Assembly (NCBI RefSeq): GCF_964204865.1
Contig: NC_135255.1
Coordinates: forward strand, 10,445,135-10,509,134
Length of the DNA stretch: 64,000 bases
Direction: 5' to 3'
DNA from: Styela clava
Taxonomy: Eukaryota; Chordata; Ascidiacea; Stolidobranchia; Styelidae
A model generated the notes under the pieces. That model was given only the letters and a program-made list of their open reading frames with translations. It was not told the origin of the DNA and made no database searches. Made by a program: the position numbers and the translations under genes. Shown here piece by piece: positions 35,201 through 47,443 of this stretch. Positions within the stretch are counted from its first letter, which is position 1; every line of letters starts with the position of its first letter.

Positions 35201-38200
35201 AACGCAACCTACAATGCCTACAAGTCAAGTATAGTAATTCTTAACCATGAGGCCATGGAGCCCAAAATTCTCCCAAATAGAAGAAACCAAAATACAAATG
35301 GCTTTCATATTTCGTAGCTTCTGATAGAATCGCTGTGAAAATATTATCTTCAGTACTACACTACTATATATTTTTTCAGTTTTAAACTCAAGAATCTTTT
35401 CGGGGCTGAAGCAATTTATTTTGGAATAAATTCAGATTGACTTTTACAATTTGTGCTGGTCGGTTATAATAACAGGTTTACAAAATTTTGAGTGTCCCGA
35501 CAAATTGACGGATTTGAAAGCTTACTGTTTGCAAATACAAATCCGTAATGAACAAGTAGTAATGACATAAATATTAACATTTATTTAAGGTGAAACAAGC
35601 GGATGAAACTGAAGACGCGCAAAAATCATTTGGTCTCGATTTTTCAAATCGTGGTTTGTCTTCACTTCCAGTCGAACTATTTGAAGATGAATTTTTGTAT
35701 GAAAAATGTGAAAAGCACCTCGCAACCATCGATGTATCTGAGAATGAATTGACATCATTAGATGCTGAAATATGTGATTTTACGAACCTGACTCATATAA
35801 ACTGTTGCAAGAACAAGTATGTTAAGTATGGCGTCTAGTTGTAGATTGATTATATTGAACGAAAATAGGTTTTCATGCTCTGGGAATTCATTTTCTTTCA
35901 AATACAGTATTCGAAACCCCCGGAATTCAGTTAGCGTTCAGAGTATCCGACGTAACACAATTTCGCGCCATTGTTCAAAAGTATTGTAGTTTTTAATAAA
36001 ATAACACAGGTGCATGGAATATACAAGGAAATTTAAGTTACTAATCGTTTTTCGCGTTATACTTCGAATTGATATAATTTAAAACTGAACGAGTGAGTAA
36101 TAAATTTGTTATACGTGAAAAAGTTTTTTGGACTATAAGAATCCTAAACAATCTTTTCCCAGATATTTTTTTCGAATCATATTCAAACCGAATTCTATAA
36201 CAATTTGATATGAATTCCAACTTTTCAGATTAACGTCACTTCCATCAGGCTTATCGAGATTGAATCTACTAGAACATCTGAAAGCATCTGATAATAGATT
36301 AACTGGGCTCCCAAAAGCAATTCATCTTTGTCGATCGTTGACGATCATACATGCTGATCACAACAGACTGAAAAGTGTGCCTACAAATATTGGGACAACT
36401 CCACAGCTGAAGTTACTTCAACTCTCAAACAATAATCTCAAGTAAGATGTTTTAAATGAAATTATAATTTCCGAGTCAGAAAGGCGTTTGGTTACAGAAT
36501 ATCATTGTATCTTAACCATGACGCTCATCTAGCATCAAGGACTTTACCGTGGGGGCGTAGAACATTTATATATTCATTGTCATATATATAGCGAGTTATA
36601 TATTATAGATCGTTTATGATACGCTGACTAGTGTGGAACAGATGTGGAACCTGTGGTTGTGAAGCCTAGGGCTTCGATTATAGGATGATCGCCTTTAGCT
36701 CCGAAAAGGCCCTGACATCAAACCATATGTATTGAGTTATTATATTTGGAAGAGTCTGAGTCTTTGCGGTTTGCCGTAGGCTACCTAATTTATTACACCC
36801 TGGGTAAGCCATCATTGTTAGGTCTAACGCTTTGCCACTAGGCCGCCGTGCCTACAATTTGATGAGAGATTGATATTTAACCGTACAGGATATCAACTCA
36901 ATATAGGCACCTCAGACTTCAACTTTGAACTTAGCATATAGAACTCTAGGGATCAGAAAATGTTCGAATTCACTTCTATAAATCAGCCAACGTTTTGATT
37001 TGCAGATATTTGCCGAAGTCTGTGTATCAGATTGAAAAGATTTTAAATGTCAGTTGCAATGATCTTTCACATTTACCGGAACCGGAAACGAAAAAGTCAA
37101 AGATCAACGGTCAAAGATTACGAAGTTTGGAAGCGGCAAATAACAAGATTGACAATATACCAGAATACATTGGAAACGTTCCCTGGTAACGGAATCTTTA
37201 TCCATGAATTTCTATTGCCATAAATGTTTCTCAAAACACAGTCAAAAACCAATTTGTATGTTGATCATTCAACAATTATCTTTCAGGTTGCAGTCTATAA
37301 ATCTCAGCTCAAATGAGATCGCCGAAATACCGCCTGGAATCGGTCAACTTCGCTATCTCATTAATCTCGACATTTGTGAGAATCTTATTCAAAGTTTGCC
37401 TGAAAGTATCGGGGCTCTAGAAAACCTACGTACTCTGGACCTGCGCAACAATCGAATTACAAGGCTGCCAGAATCGATGTCACGCTTAACTAAACTTGTC
37501 ACACTTGATTGCGCAGGAAATCAGATTGAAAATATTCCGTCCGAAATTAAAGAGATTAAATCTTTGCAGGTATGAATACCATGTACATAACATAAGTTGA
37601 ATATTAATATATTTTAAAGCAGGTACAATAAGGTTTTTGCATTTAAATGGTTGTTCAACGGATATCTCAGATATATGTCTTGTCTTACGCGCCCGCTTGC
37701 CGCACTCCGTCCCTCCTTTTCCCCAAGTTTATGACTTCATATACCTACTCCTCTCTCTCTTAGTATTATATCTATCTAACCAAGAGCAATGCATGAATCC
37801 GACTTTGTATGCTTACTTGAACGACTTTCCCCACAATTTACACCCACTTCAACTCATAACAGTGGAAGAAGTGTTGAACATTTGGTACACGACTTAGTTA
37901 AGATACCAATTTACTATTTTGACTATATTCTGTAAAAACATCCCTGAATATCGCCGGATGAGAACAGAAGGGGCCTAAGTCACATTTTTGGAAAATTCAA
38001 TATTTTGGGGTTTTGAGCCATGCTCTACAAGGTGGTGGTCTTGAAATCCTGAATTTCTCAATAATAAAAATTTTAGCTGGACTCAGGCCTGAAATATTTA
38101 AGAACAGAATGGGCCTAAGTCCAGCTAAAATTTTTATTATTGAGAAATTCAGGATTTCAAGACCACCACCTTGTAGAGCATGGCTCAAAACCCCAAATTA

Positions 38201-41200
38201 TTGAGAAAAGATAGTCCTAAGTTCCAATATGATGGGCATGAACATCAGAAATGAAATGTCTGAAACTTACATCCCTAAAAATTTGTTCAGTGCAACTTAG
38301 GCCTAAGTCACCTTGTTTTACCTTGCATCCCATACAAAAAATTTCAGAAGTTGTTGAGAACAGAATGGGCCAAAGTTTCTTATGGGGGTAAAAAAGCAGG
38401 AAGGAATTGAAGCTGAAGTGCCAAAAAATATTGATTACAACGATATTCTCATCCACATTAAAATAACCAGAGCTCAGGACTTTACTAAGTGTGAATATCT
38501 AGAAACGCAAAAATAAAAAAATTCCAAATTGTTTTTTGCGTTTTTCTCAAAACTAAAAATTGTGACTTACGCCTGTTCTGTTCTCATCCGGCGATATGCA
38601 ATATTAAACATTTTTTTTTATATTATATCGATTGTGATCAAAAAAAGTTACAGAAATCATAGTATATTTATAAGAATAGGATATTACAGAACAGTAACGT
38701 AAAAATAATCATCGATGTATTGTTTTTTATTTTTTTCTATTGTTATCTATCTATTGTTAAAGTATTTTTGGTTTTGTTTGGCAGCCAGCAGTAGCTTCAA
38801 ATTACAAATTTCAAAGCTAAAATATTCTAAATTATTTTTCTAAAATTGTATTCGAATATTTGGTTCACTTTCGACATTCCCGGAGAATATAATTCTGTAT
38901 TTCTTACTCCAGAGCGTCGACTTCTCAGGAAATCAAATCCGTTCCGTCCCAGAATTACGAGAAATGCCTAGACTGATTACAGTCGATATTTCACGAAATA
39001 ACGTCGAAGAAATATCAGAATTTGGGGAAATGTCTATGCTGGCAAATCTCAATCTTTCTGATAACCAATTGAAAACGTTGCCGGGATCGATCGGGAATCT
39101 AAAAGGACTTGAAAATCTTAGAATATCTGACAATAAGCTGGAGGAACTCCCGAAAGAGATTGGACAGCTCAGGTAAATTGTTCAAGTGGCGTTATACTAA
39201 AAATATTAGGAAAGACCATCATCAAAAGTTTTATCCGCCATTACGTTTGTTAAAATGAGATGCGAAACATCTGATACATATATTTATCAGATGAAAAGGG
39301 ACCCCAATTCGACTTTATGTTTTCACATTCAGCTTTGAAGTACATCCGAATATTTTTTTTTCTTTCAAAATAATACTCTACTATATGTTCAACTCGACCG
39401 ATCAGTTACAACTTTTTTGAAAATGAAAATATTTGCACTGAGCACGGTAACACCTCACTCGACCTAATAATTTAATAACATATGTTATTGTAAACGGTTG
39501 GGATAGGGATGGATTTATAGTCTCACACGGCAGGGGAATAGCCTTCGTAGCTATTCGTCTGCCACATGAACAACAAGTTTATTGTCTATGACTCTAGGCC
39601 AGGGGCCACCAAACTTTTTGACCGCGGGCCGGGTATGACTCAAACTATGTTGAAACGGGCCGGGTGAATATTTTTGTCAATGCAATACAATAAATTCACA
39701 AAAGTTGGGAAATCCATTCAACAATATATCTTCTACATTTCCGAAGACTTGATTTAAATTATATTTATACCGCAGAATATAGATCAGGAACATACTAGGA
39801 AAACAAATATGAAAGATTTCAATATCTAAACAACTATCCTCAGTTTAGCTGTTATCAAAACGTTTCTGTCGTGAATTAGGAATTTTCAAAATCCGCTTTT
39901 TCGCGCCAGAAAATGTACGCATCAAGTCTGCTAAGTACCGTTATGCAGTGTTAGAAAACCGCTCATAAAAACGACTACGGACTGTTTGCTGTAGCTTAGA
40001 ATTCCATGAAATTTTGACATAATTTAGATAAAATAAACAACTATTATCTGGTATTTGATTTTTTTCATTAGCGCATGAATTCCCCAACATTCGACGTTTT
40101 TAAAAATTACGCTCCAGTTATACGTAGTGCAAATTAATGATATTGTCTATGGACACCAATGAAATTTATATGTACGTGTGTATTTCTTTCCTAATTTGAT
40201 ACTTACCAATTCCAATTTTTATGAAGTTTGCAAAATCAGAACATCGTTAAATATTACCCACAGTGAACCACTGTCAAACTATCATGCACAACTCCAGCGT
40301 TTATTTATGACGATCTTTCGGCGGTGTCAATGACCGTTGCCAGAATAAAATTCTGAAATAGTCTTAATATTCCATAGATGTGACGCACATCGAAATATTA
40401 GTGATTGGTGTGTGTTCTTTTTTCATATTTATTACAATTCTTATCAAAAAGTAATACAATCCTTATGAAAAAAATTGGCCTGTCGGGGTGGTACTAAAGT
40501 TCCGATATCTCCGTTATTTCTTGACCGTTTTTTATAAACTCGGTATTGTTTTCTATTTTCACTCAGATCTATCCACTGACGCAGTTTTTATTTATATCGG
40601 AGTTAGTGTGACTTGTGAAATTGGAGAAGTACGCGAGGGTTTACAGTACTGTTAGCGCAAAATGCACATTCGACGTTTATTTTAGCACAAGAAACGTAAA
40701 CAGTTTCGTCGAAAGCACGCGCTACTAGTGTACAAGTGCATTTTTCTCAGAAAACGTTGCGTACCGGTAGAGAATTTTAGCCTATTATGTCACAGCTATT
40801 CCTAGACTAATTTTTCCTTACTACTATTAAAACTACAACTCCTAAGGACGCAAATGATGATTGACTTATTTGATTCATACTTAAATTTCCGAAACACAAC
40901 CAAAAACTAACGAATAGCATTTAAAGTCGCAAAAACGAAATATTGTTTACAACCACGACTGAAAATCTATCAGGGTGAAAAAAGTGTCTGAGCGGAAACG
41001 AAAAGACCCATTATTACGTCACGTTTTTGCATCTTGCTGATTGGTCAATGTTACGAATTAAACAAGGAAGACGATGCTCGGGAAAATCTCCCTTGGAAAA
41101 ATATTTAGCAATTTTTGCGTGTTATTGCGGGCCGGATAAAGTGACGCCGCGGGCCGTAGTTTGGTGACCCCTGCTCTAGGCCATCCCATTCGTGTATATC

Positions 41201-44200
41201 ATGTGCGATATTTTGTTCACCAGGTGCATATGCTTACTGGATGTCAGCAACAACGAACTTGAGACCTTGACAACTCAAATCCGCAAGCTTCGTAAGTTAA
41301 AAACTCTTAAAATCGGACATAACCATCTCAGTTCTCTTCCACAACCTCTTGGATTCATGCACGGATTGCGAGATACTGATATTGCTGAAAACGACTTAAC
41401 TTCTATCGTTGGATCTGGTCCTATGCCTCGTGGTATGAAACAATTTACTGCAAAGGGAAATAATTTCGGAGGTATGTATGAAATTACCATGTTTTTTTTT
41501 TATGCTTCACAAACTTTTTTATGTGGATAATTTCATAAGAAGGATATTTAAATGTAGATACCACTTATTCCGATAATCGAAAGCTTCTTACCTTAATTTA
41601 ATCCACCTTAATTCCAAAAAAGTCCCCTTCTATGAATTTGTGCAGTGTCGTGTTGTCTAGGGATTTGCCAGATATCAATAATATGAATATCGAAAATATA
41701 GCGCTAGGCATAACGAAAGAGTTTCGAAGCTTCAAGGTTTTTATTTGGAAAACGGAAAAAGTAATATTATTCAAAAGTATCGCAAACAGTTACCGTTCTT
41801 TTAAATTAGAAATAATTCGTAAATCACCATTCTTCTCAAGGATTGGCAGAGGTTCCTACTCGCTAACATCTTTATTCTGATTAGGATGTTATTGTTGGTT
41901 TCCATTTCGTTTCAATTTTACAGTGAAAAAAAATCGTCTAATACATTACTATTTGCCAGGTTCAATACCAGCGAAATTCTTCAACGAGCTTCGTGTTTTA
42001 ACGTATCTGGATTTATCGGACTCCAGTTTGGTAGAGTTGCCTGACAGTGTCGGTAAACTGCGATGGTTAAAAGAGCTTAATTTGTCGAGGAATAAATTGA
42101 AAAACATCCCGGAAACTTCGGAGCATCTTCATGAGTTGAGAACGCTTGATCTTTCCAATAACGAAGTAGAAAAATTGCCAGAAAATGTCGAAAAGTGGCG
42201 ACATCTTTTAGAGCTCGATGTATCGGAAAATAGGTAAGTTATTGGAAAGGTTGGCAACATGCAACAATAAAAAAAAATTTCATTCCTCCGATACTCACAT
42301 AGGCACACCGATAAAAAGGTCCTCCCGAAGTATGTGAACCAAGATGGCGGACACCGGAACGTAGTATGTGTACCAGGTTAGGGTTAGATGTGAATCCAAG
42401 ATGTGTAACCTGCTGCGCCAGCATTTTTAAGTATAAGGCTCTGACCACTTAGCCACCGCCCTATTCTTGTTCAAAATTCCTTATTTAGATTGTCAAATTA
42501 GTTTCTTGGTTATTATTTCAGATTGACTGAACTTCCAGAGAAAATGTGTGAAGTACCGAGATTAGAAAAACTCATCGTTTCATCTAACGATTTAACAAAT
42601 GTTGATCCAAGGTTATTCACGATGCATACTATAAAGGTATGCATGTCATTATAGTATTATAATAACGCTATTTATTTTTGGTTATTTCGTAACAGCATAC
42701 ATCTGACATGGGTAATTCAATTTGGCCCGCCAGATGCTGCCACAATCAAACTAAAACCAAATTATGATGTTTTAGCTGAAAAAATCTTAGGGAATTTGTT
42801 GAGATTGCGATTAAATTTAGTTTTGGCACGAAGCTTGTTCGCCACTTTTGTGACACTGTGAATATCGTTCATAAAATGTAACTTACGTTACACTTACATG
42901 GCCCGCCAGTCTGGGTGGGCAAAATTTTCGGGCCTTAGTCCAAAAACTCTGCCCACTCCTGGACTATACACTGAGGAAGAATTGTAAAATAACCCACTTT
43001 GTTTATAACTAATTTTTACGCACAGTTTTTACATTTATTGGATATTTATGTAGAGACTTTTCGAACCTGAATAAAAAAGTTTGAAATTAAAGATCTGAAT
43101 ACCTAATCTTGAATACATCAAATCTCACCTAAACAGGTTGTTCGTCTTGACAACAATCAATTGGAAGACATTCCTAAACCTGCTGAAACAACTCGTAGTT
43201 TGACCGATCTTGATGTTTCTGGGAATAATCTGGGTGAAATCATGAAAGAGTTTGATGGAAATGCTGGACTTCTCTCTTCAGTAATAAATTGCTGTTTTTA
43301 TCTGTCAATGATTGAATTTTAGGCCTTATACCTAGTTACTTATGCGAAGCCTCTTTTTTGTAACATTTTTCTGTTTCGAGTTGTGATGGATGAGGCCTAC
43401 TACTTGGTTATGTTCTTCCAAATCAATATATGTTTGTTTGGCTTTGTTTCAGTTTTGGGTTCCCGTAGTATGTGTACCAGGTTAGGGCCAGGCCATTCCG
43501 ATTTTTCTTATTTTAGTTCTATTACGAGTTCGGGGACAGTCTGTGTTAGCCAAATGAATATACCTCTTGCCCATAGGTGTCAGTCCCTTTACACAACTTG
43601 ATGTAAAACTCGGCGAACAAAATTAGTTACCTCCATATTGATACACACACTTCTGGAACGCCGAGTTTTGTTCAGAGACCTATTATTATAATTTTTGTCA
43701 ATTTTTCGTGCGAATTGGCCAAATCATAAACATTCAACAAACAAAAAAAACCTTTCATTTATATGTTCTGTTGATTTTCAGGTTTCTCATTTAAATTGCT
43801 CTAAAAATCGAATCAAATCTTTGCCACCTGATATTCATAAAATGAAGAAAATGCAAGTTTTGAAATTCTCAGGAAATAAGGTGATTTATTTAAATTATTT
43901 CGCGCATTTTTAATTGCACGATATTCAATTGTTCGAAAATATCAATGGATAAGTAAAACAGACCCCTAACTTGTTTCGGTTGCCTATATTAGAGTTCTGA
44001 CTCTATGAAATGGGGCATGGCTAAATTGGAAAAGCAACAAATTTGAAATGCGTAAACGCGGTTTGTGAAGAAAATACTGACTAGCGTTTACCTGAACGAG
44101 GTTAACATTTGCATTGGTCTTCAACGACATCTGCGAATTAGGCCATTTTTTTTTTCAAATGAACATTTGCTTTTCGGTCATTATACTTCTATTAATGCTT

Positions 44201-47200
44201 TATTTAAATTGATTTCAGGTCGAAAAATTACCTAAAGAAATCGAGAGATTGAGATCTTTGAGAGAGTTGGATTTGTCTTTCAATTATATTAAATCTGTAC
44301 CTGTTGGCTTATCAAAATGCAGAAGCATAACAAGCATTGATGTCAGAGGTATGGACGCAATTTACACATTTTTTTTTTAGATTTCATGGAGCGCTGGATT
44401 CTGCAGTAATTTACGGTTCGTCTCAAAACCGAACTCTCACGACTGCGATCAGTTTTGTGTTCCATACAGTGATCTTGTGCTAAGCATCTCGGGTTCAAAT
44501 TCCATGCCTACCACCTTATTCACGTCACTTTTACTTTATATATATATATAGGCAACAATATCATGCAATTCCCGACCGCCATTTTCAAGATGAAGAAGCT
44601 TGTTACACTCCGTGCCGATGACAATCCTCTCACCACGCCAGTTCCGGATAAATTCAAACCGAGTAAAGTACGAAGAGACTCCAAAACCGGAGAACCAATG
44701 GAAGAGGAAGAAGAAATGGTCGAAGTCGATATCAGCACTCTGCCTATTGAAAAAAGATTGCAGTATGTCGGAAAGGTAACATGTTAAAGGATTGGGGATT
44801 GAATCGGGGATTGTTATTCTGTTGCTCCAGCGTAGTTAGCCCAAACAATCTAAATATGTAGAAACACGAATAAACCAATATAAAAATGTACGTGACAAAA
44901 ATGCACTGTCGAATAAGAGAATCCATAAATGTGAATCATGCTCTCACTCGATATTGGCTTCATTGCCATTGGGACAATTAATAAATATCTGTCCTTCATT
45001 CTAGTGCAGTGGTTCTCAAACTTTTTAAGCCGCGCCCCCTTTTTAAAATTGGTCAAGTCTCGCGCCCCACCTCAAAAATTACTAGCTTAACAATAAGCTA
45101 CAAATAACAGATAGTATGGCGAAAGTATTTCATTCAAAAAACACGTTGAAAAGATCAGGCAGATCAGGCGGGCAAGATCAGATTAACGAAATATATATTT
45201 TTTAATTAGTTTCACGCCCTCTATACTGTTTATTTAACTCTTGATCATATTTAGACGAAAGTCATTAGACTTCCAAAATCAGTGCTGGCACAGAACGACA
45301 TACCCATGCCACAAACTGTCGTTCCGACTCCTGTTCCCGTTGTATGTGACGTCACAAACGAAAGGGGAGATTCTCCTGTAAGATCTGATGTTGCAGACAA
45401 GGCTTCAGTATTGAGCAGTGAAAAAGTCAAACGAAAGAAGAAAACTAGCGATGATGAAAAGGTAGGTTTGTTGGACACGGGGTGTACATATTATGGACCG
45501 TTTTGTAAAATTGTTGTTCCTAAGATTTTGTTATTTTTGTTGTGAAAAATTTTCTTCCTCGCAACTAATCGTGTTCAAATTCGTAATGTTCGAAGGTGGT
45601 TGAAGACTTTAGAACACTGGTTCTCAACCAGTGGGCCATGACCCACTGCTGGGCCACGGAAAGATTTTGAGGTGGACTAGAGAACTTTCGAAAAATGCTA
45701 GTTTTTTTGTATCAATATCCTTAATTTTGATTGTAGTACCAATGGTTATTGATGCTGTTTTCTGCCACTGAGTGGTAATTTTCAATTTAACTCATCTTCG
45801 CAGAAAGAATATAATTTTTTTGTAGTTTTTCGCTTGCAATAGAAAATTATTGGGCCACGAGCATTTTTGGCTAAGAAAAATGGGCCACGAAAGAAAAAAG
45901 GTTTAGAACCACCGCTCTAGAAGCTATCAATTTTATTTTTTTTTAATTCTTTCTGAGTTTATGGGACCCGATATTTCGTCCATAAATATTTCAGTTTCAT
46001 TTCAATTAATGGGAACAATTTTTATTCAGTCACGATTAACCATCGCCAACATCTTACCGTATCGGTTCCGCTGCGTGACTTTCGTGTCCATATATTTGAG
46101 CAATGTTTTTGGTTTCCATCATCGTTGAATACTCAAAATATTACCCCTTGTGCGTTCGTAAGTTTGATTCCCGTGGAGTATAATTGTGTGGGAGGATATT
46201 GCTTGACTCCCCGTCGTTTCAGGGTGACTCAGGCTGAAACTCTTAACTGGTAAATTAATTATTCCCATACAAATCTGGACTGGTAAATCGGACGAAGAAT
46301 CGTTGTTTTCTATATATATGATTATGCCGTTTTGTCCCCTTCTTTTCCTCCGGGATAGATACTAAAATCCTGGAATTTATTTTACAAGTACAGTTCCCAT
46401 TTATGTTTTGCATAATGTAATCTGAGCGCTGTACTGCCGTTTCGTTTGCCGTTTCGTTCCTCATTCCCCTATTATTCATACCAAGTATATATATTTGTAC
46501 TTTTTATTTTCCATATTAGGTTTTGGGAGAATGTCCTCCCACCGCTTCTCTATCTGCACCCAATACTTCCACAACGAAGACTAAGAAAAAGCGTGGAACA
46601 TTACGTATGTCAAGTGTATCAACAACAAACAGTGGTCTTGATTTGGAAGAAGAGGGAATGACGAGAATCAACAATTTCGATGACGTTATTACCGCCATGT
46701 CTGTCCAATCCGCCGGTGACGGGTCGGATAAAGGATCTGTACAGGTAAAATGTCATTTTTTAGGTGATATTGCTATGTGAGTGATTGTTTACAGCTGTTT
46801 GTTATTTTTTAATTGGGTACTCCCGAAGAATGTGTACCAGGTTAGAGTTAGGCCATTTCTTTATTCCGATTTTCCCCATTTTAGTTCTATTACGAGTTTG
46901 GGGACTGTCTGTGTTTGCCAAATGAACATACTCCCTGCCCATAGCCTTCCGTCTCTTTACATAACTTGATATAGAGTAGGCGAAGAAAATTAGTTACCTC
47001 CATATTGGTACACATACTTCTGGAGCGCCTTTAATTATGTATCCAAAAACTTCTTTCTGTTATTCAACTTCATTCACCTACTCGTTTTGCTCTAGTTTGG
47101 TACATCACCAAGAATCTCGCGTCGTGCAACAAAAAATGGGAAGAAGAAGGCAAAATCGTTGCGCGAAGAATCCCGTTTATCAAAAGCAGATATGCTTCTA

Positions 47201-47443
47201 GAAAAGGCGACTACAAAACCCAAGACCGTGGACGTAATCGACGTAATGGAGGAGAGAGCAAAAGTTAAAGCTAACGGCACAATAGCATCAACTGGAGCGT
47301 CACATATTGGCGGAGACGTGGAGCATTCTATGCTGGTTCCAACACTAAACTACACTAAAGAATCTATCTGTCCCATAAAGGCGATAAGTACAAGCAGTGT
47401 TGATGGCATGGCCTCGCAGCAGAACATGACAATCAATGCTTGA
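32219..47443 (+). CDS. Long leucine-rich-repeat protein, 16 exons
   Basis: Exons: 32219-32263, 35590-35816, 36229-36441, 37006-37185, 37287-37569, 38913-39172, 41224-41471, 41960-42233, 42522-42636, 43137-43280, 43782-43880, 44219-44348, 44552-44775, 45255-45461, 46520-46744, 47096-47443. Every junction is GT/AG and in phase, giving about 1073 residues. Exon 1 (MRGNSLKTEKSVGVE, donor GTAAGA) is the least certain; the others rest on uninterrupted LRR coding. Residues about 25-780 are LRRs of the LxxLxLSxNxLxxLP type (LDFSNRGLSSLPVELF, LNLSDNQLKTLP, LDLSNNEVEKLPENV). Residues about 780-1073 form a polar tail rich in Lys, Ser, Thr and Glu (EEEEEMVEVD, KVKRKKKTSDDEK, TKTKKKRGTLR) without a domain I recognise. 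No signal peptide or membrane span is seen, so it is probably intracellular. It resembles SHOC2/LRRC40-type LRR proteins, but I cannot assign an orthologue. Confidence 0.85.
34790..34963 (+). CDS. Candidate alternative exon or small ORF
   Basis: Starting at ATG 34805, in a strong Kozak context (GCCACCATGCC), a frame of 52 codons reads MPLRAPTVKQNFDF...TVQRRRKLTSPKSR...CITEVP and ends at TAA 34963. It could also be spliced. An AG at 34788-34789 opens the same phase, and GAG|GTGCCA at 34954 would join exon 2 of the LRR gene (GTG AAA CAA) in phase 0. Both splice signals are weak. The residue mix looks protein-like, but I recognise no family. Confidence 0.3.
   Translation, partial: LKKATMPLRAPTVKQNFDFATVQRRRKLTSPKSRDKEACRVLKKVLARTEGCITEVP
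35196..35266 (-). repeat. tRNA-derived SINE fragment
   Basis: On the minus strand TGGCCTCATGGTTAAG resembles a pol III A box, and GTTTGAATCTC, about 50 bases on, resembles a B box. It is not a foldable tRNA gene. Confidence 0.35.
36716..36856 (-). repeat. Degenerate tRNA-like SINE
   Basis: On the minus strand GGCGGCCTAGTGGCAAAGCG has an A-box-like core, followed further on by GGTTTGATGTC, a poor B box. It is in intron 3 of the LRR gene. Tentative. Confidence 0.25.
37948..38597. mobile_element. Fold-back element with nested palindrome
   Basis: 650 bp in intron 5 of the LRR gene. The outer ends ATATCGCCGGATGAGAACAG and CTGTTCTCATCCGGCGATAT are exact reverse complements and extend into GGCCTAAGTCACA. 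Inside, 38000-38090 and 38111-38203 form a second, near-perfect inverted repeat of about 90 bp with a 20-base spacer. The motif GAACAGAATGGGCCTAAGTC or variants occurs at 37962, 38102 and 38358 and inverted at 38571. Target duplications are not clear (possibly TA or none). No transposase is present. Confidence 0.85.
39600..41173. mobile_element. hAT element, 1574 bp, exact 8-bp duplication
   Basis: Ends CAGGGGCCACCAAACTTTTT and TAGTTTGGTGACCCCTG, with CTCTAGGC at 39592-39599 and 41174-41181. GC-rich subterminal GCGGGCCGGGT and GCGGGCCGGA motifs face each other. It lies in intron 6 of the LRR gene, 50 bases before exon 7. No intact transposase frame was seen. Confidence 0.9.
42322..42388. repeat. 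Fragment of the GTGTACCA inverted-repeat family
   Basis: CTCCCGAAGTATGTGAACCA and GTAGTATGTGTACCAGGTTA lie in tandem within 67 bp. They are two copies of the terminal motif of the elements at 43457 and 46815. In intron 8 of the LRR gene. Confidence 0.6.
42390..42465 (-). repeat. tRNA-derived SINE fragment
   Basis: On the minus strand TGGCTAAGTGG is a perfect match to the pol III A box, inside GGCGGTGGCTAAGTGGTCAG. The B box is degenerate. It abuts the fragment at 42322-42388. Confidence 0.45.
43457..43662. mobile_element. MITE, GTGTACCA family, copy A
   Basis: 206 bp. Starts GGGTTCCCGTAGTATGTGTA and ends TACACACACTTCTGGAACGCC, an imperfect 24-bp inverted repeat. Flanks CAGTTTT and GAGTTTT match at 6 of 7 positions. 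The interior is about 80 percent identical to copy B. In intron 10 of the LRR gene. Confidence 0.75.
44450..44520 (+). repeat. tRNA-like SINE remnant
   Basis: GGGTTCAAATTCCATGCC at 44490 matches a pol III B box. Upstream similarity to an A box is poor. In intron 12 of the LRR gene. Confidence 0.25.
45007..45230 (+). mobile_element. hAT-like fragment
   Basis: CAGTGGTTCTCAAACTTTTT at 45007 is a typical hAT end, followed by GCGCCCC motifs. The opposite end and a target duplication were not found, so the right limit is approximate. In intron 13 of the LRR gene. Confidence 0.45.
45615..45914. mobile_element. hAT MITE, 300 bp
   Basis: Ends CACTGGTTCTCAACC and GGTTTAGAACCACCG are inverted. Flanking 8-mers CTTTAGAA and CTCTAGAA differ at one position. 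GTGGGCCA and TGGGCCACGA motifs are repeated near both ends. In intron 14 of the LRR gene. Confidence 0.8.
46120..46300 (+). repeat. SINE copy, diverged
   Basis: AAGTTTGATTCCCGTGG resembles a B box, and downstream ATCTGGACTGGTAAATCGGACGA resembles the body of the SINE at 48413. Both appear to be members of one tRNA-derived family. Confidence 0.4.
46815..47029. mobile_element. MITE, GTGTACCA family, copy B
   Basis: 215 bp. Ends GGGTACTCCCGAAGAATGTG and CACATACTTCTGGAGCGCC, flanked by exact TTTAATT copies (46808-46814 and 47030-47036). A 7-bp AT-rich duplication is suggested for the family. In intron 15 of the LRR gene, ending 66 bases before the last exon. Confidence 0.8.

Larger units (their letters stand above)
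32264..35589 (+). other. LRR gene intron 1
   Basis: 3.3 kb from donor GTAAGA at 32264 to acceptor AAG at 35587-35589. It holds an ATG-initiated 52-codon frame (34805-34963), a small hairpin with 9-bp stem (33504-33530) and a tRNA-like SINE fragment on the minus strand (35196-35266). Confidence 0.5.
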
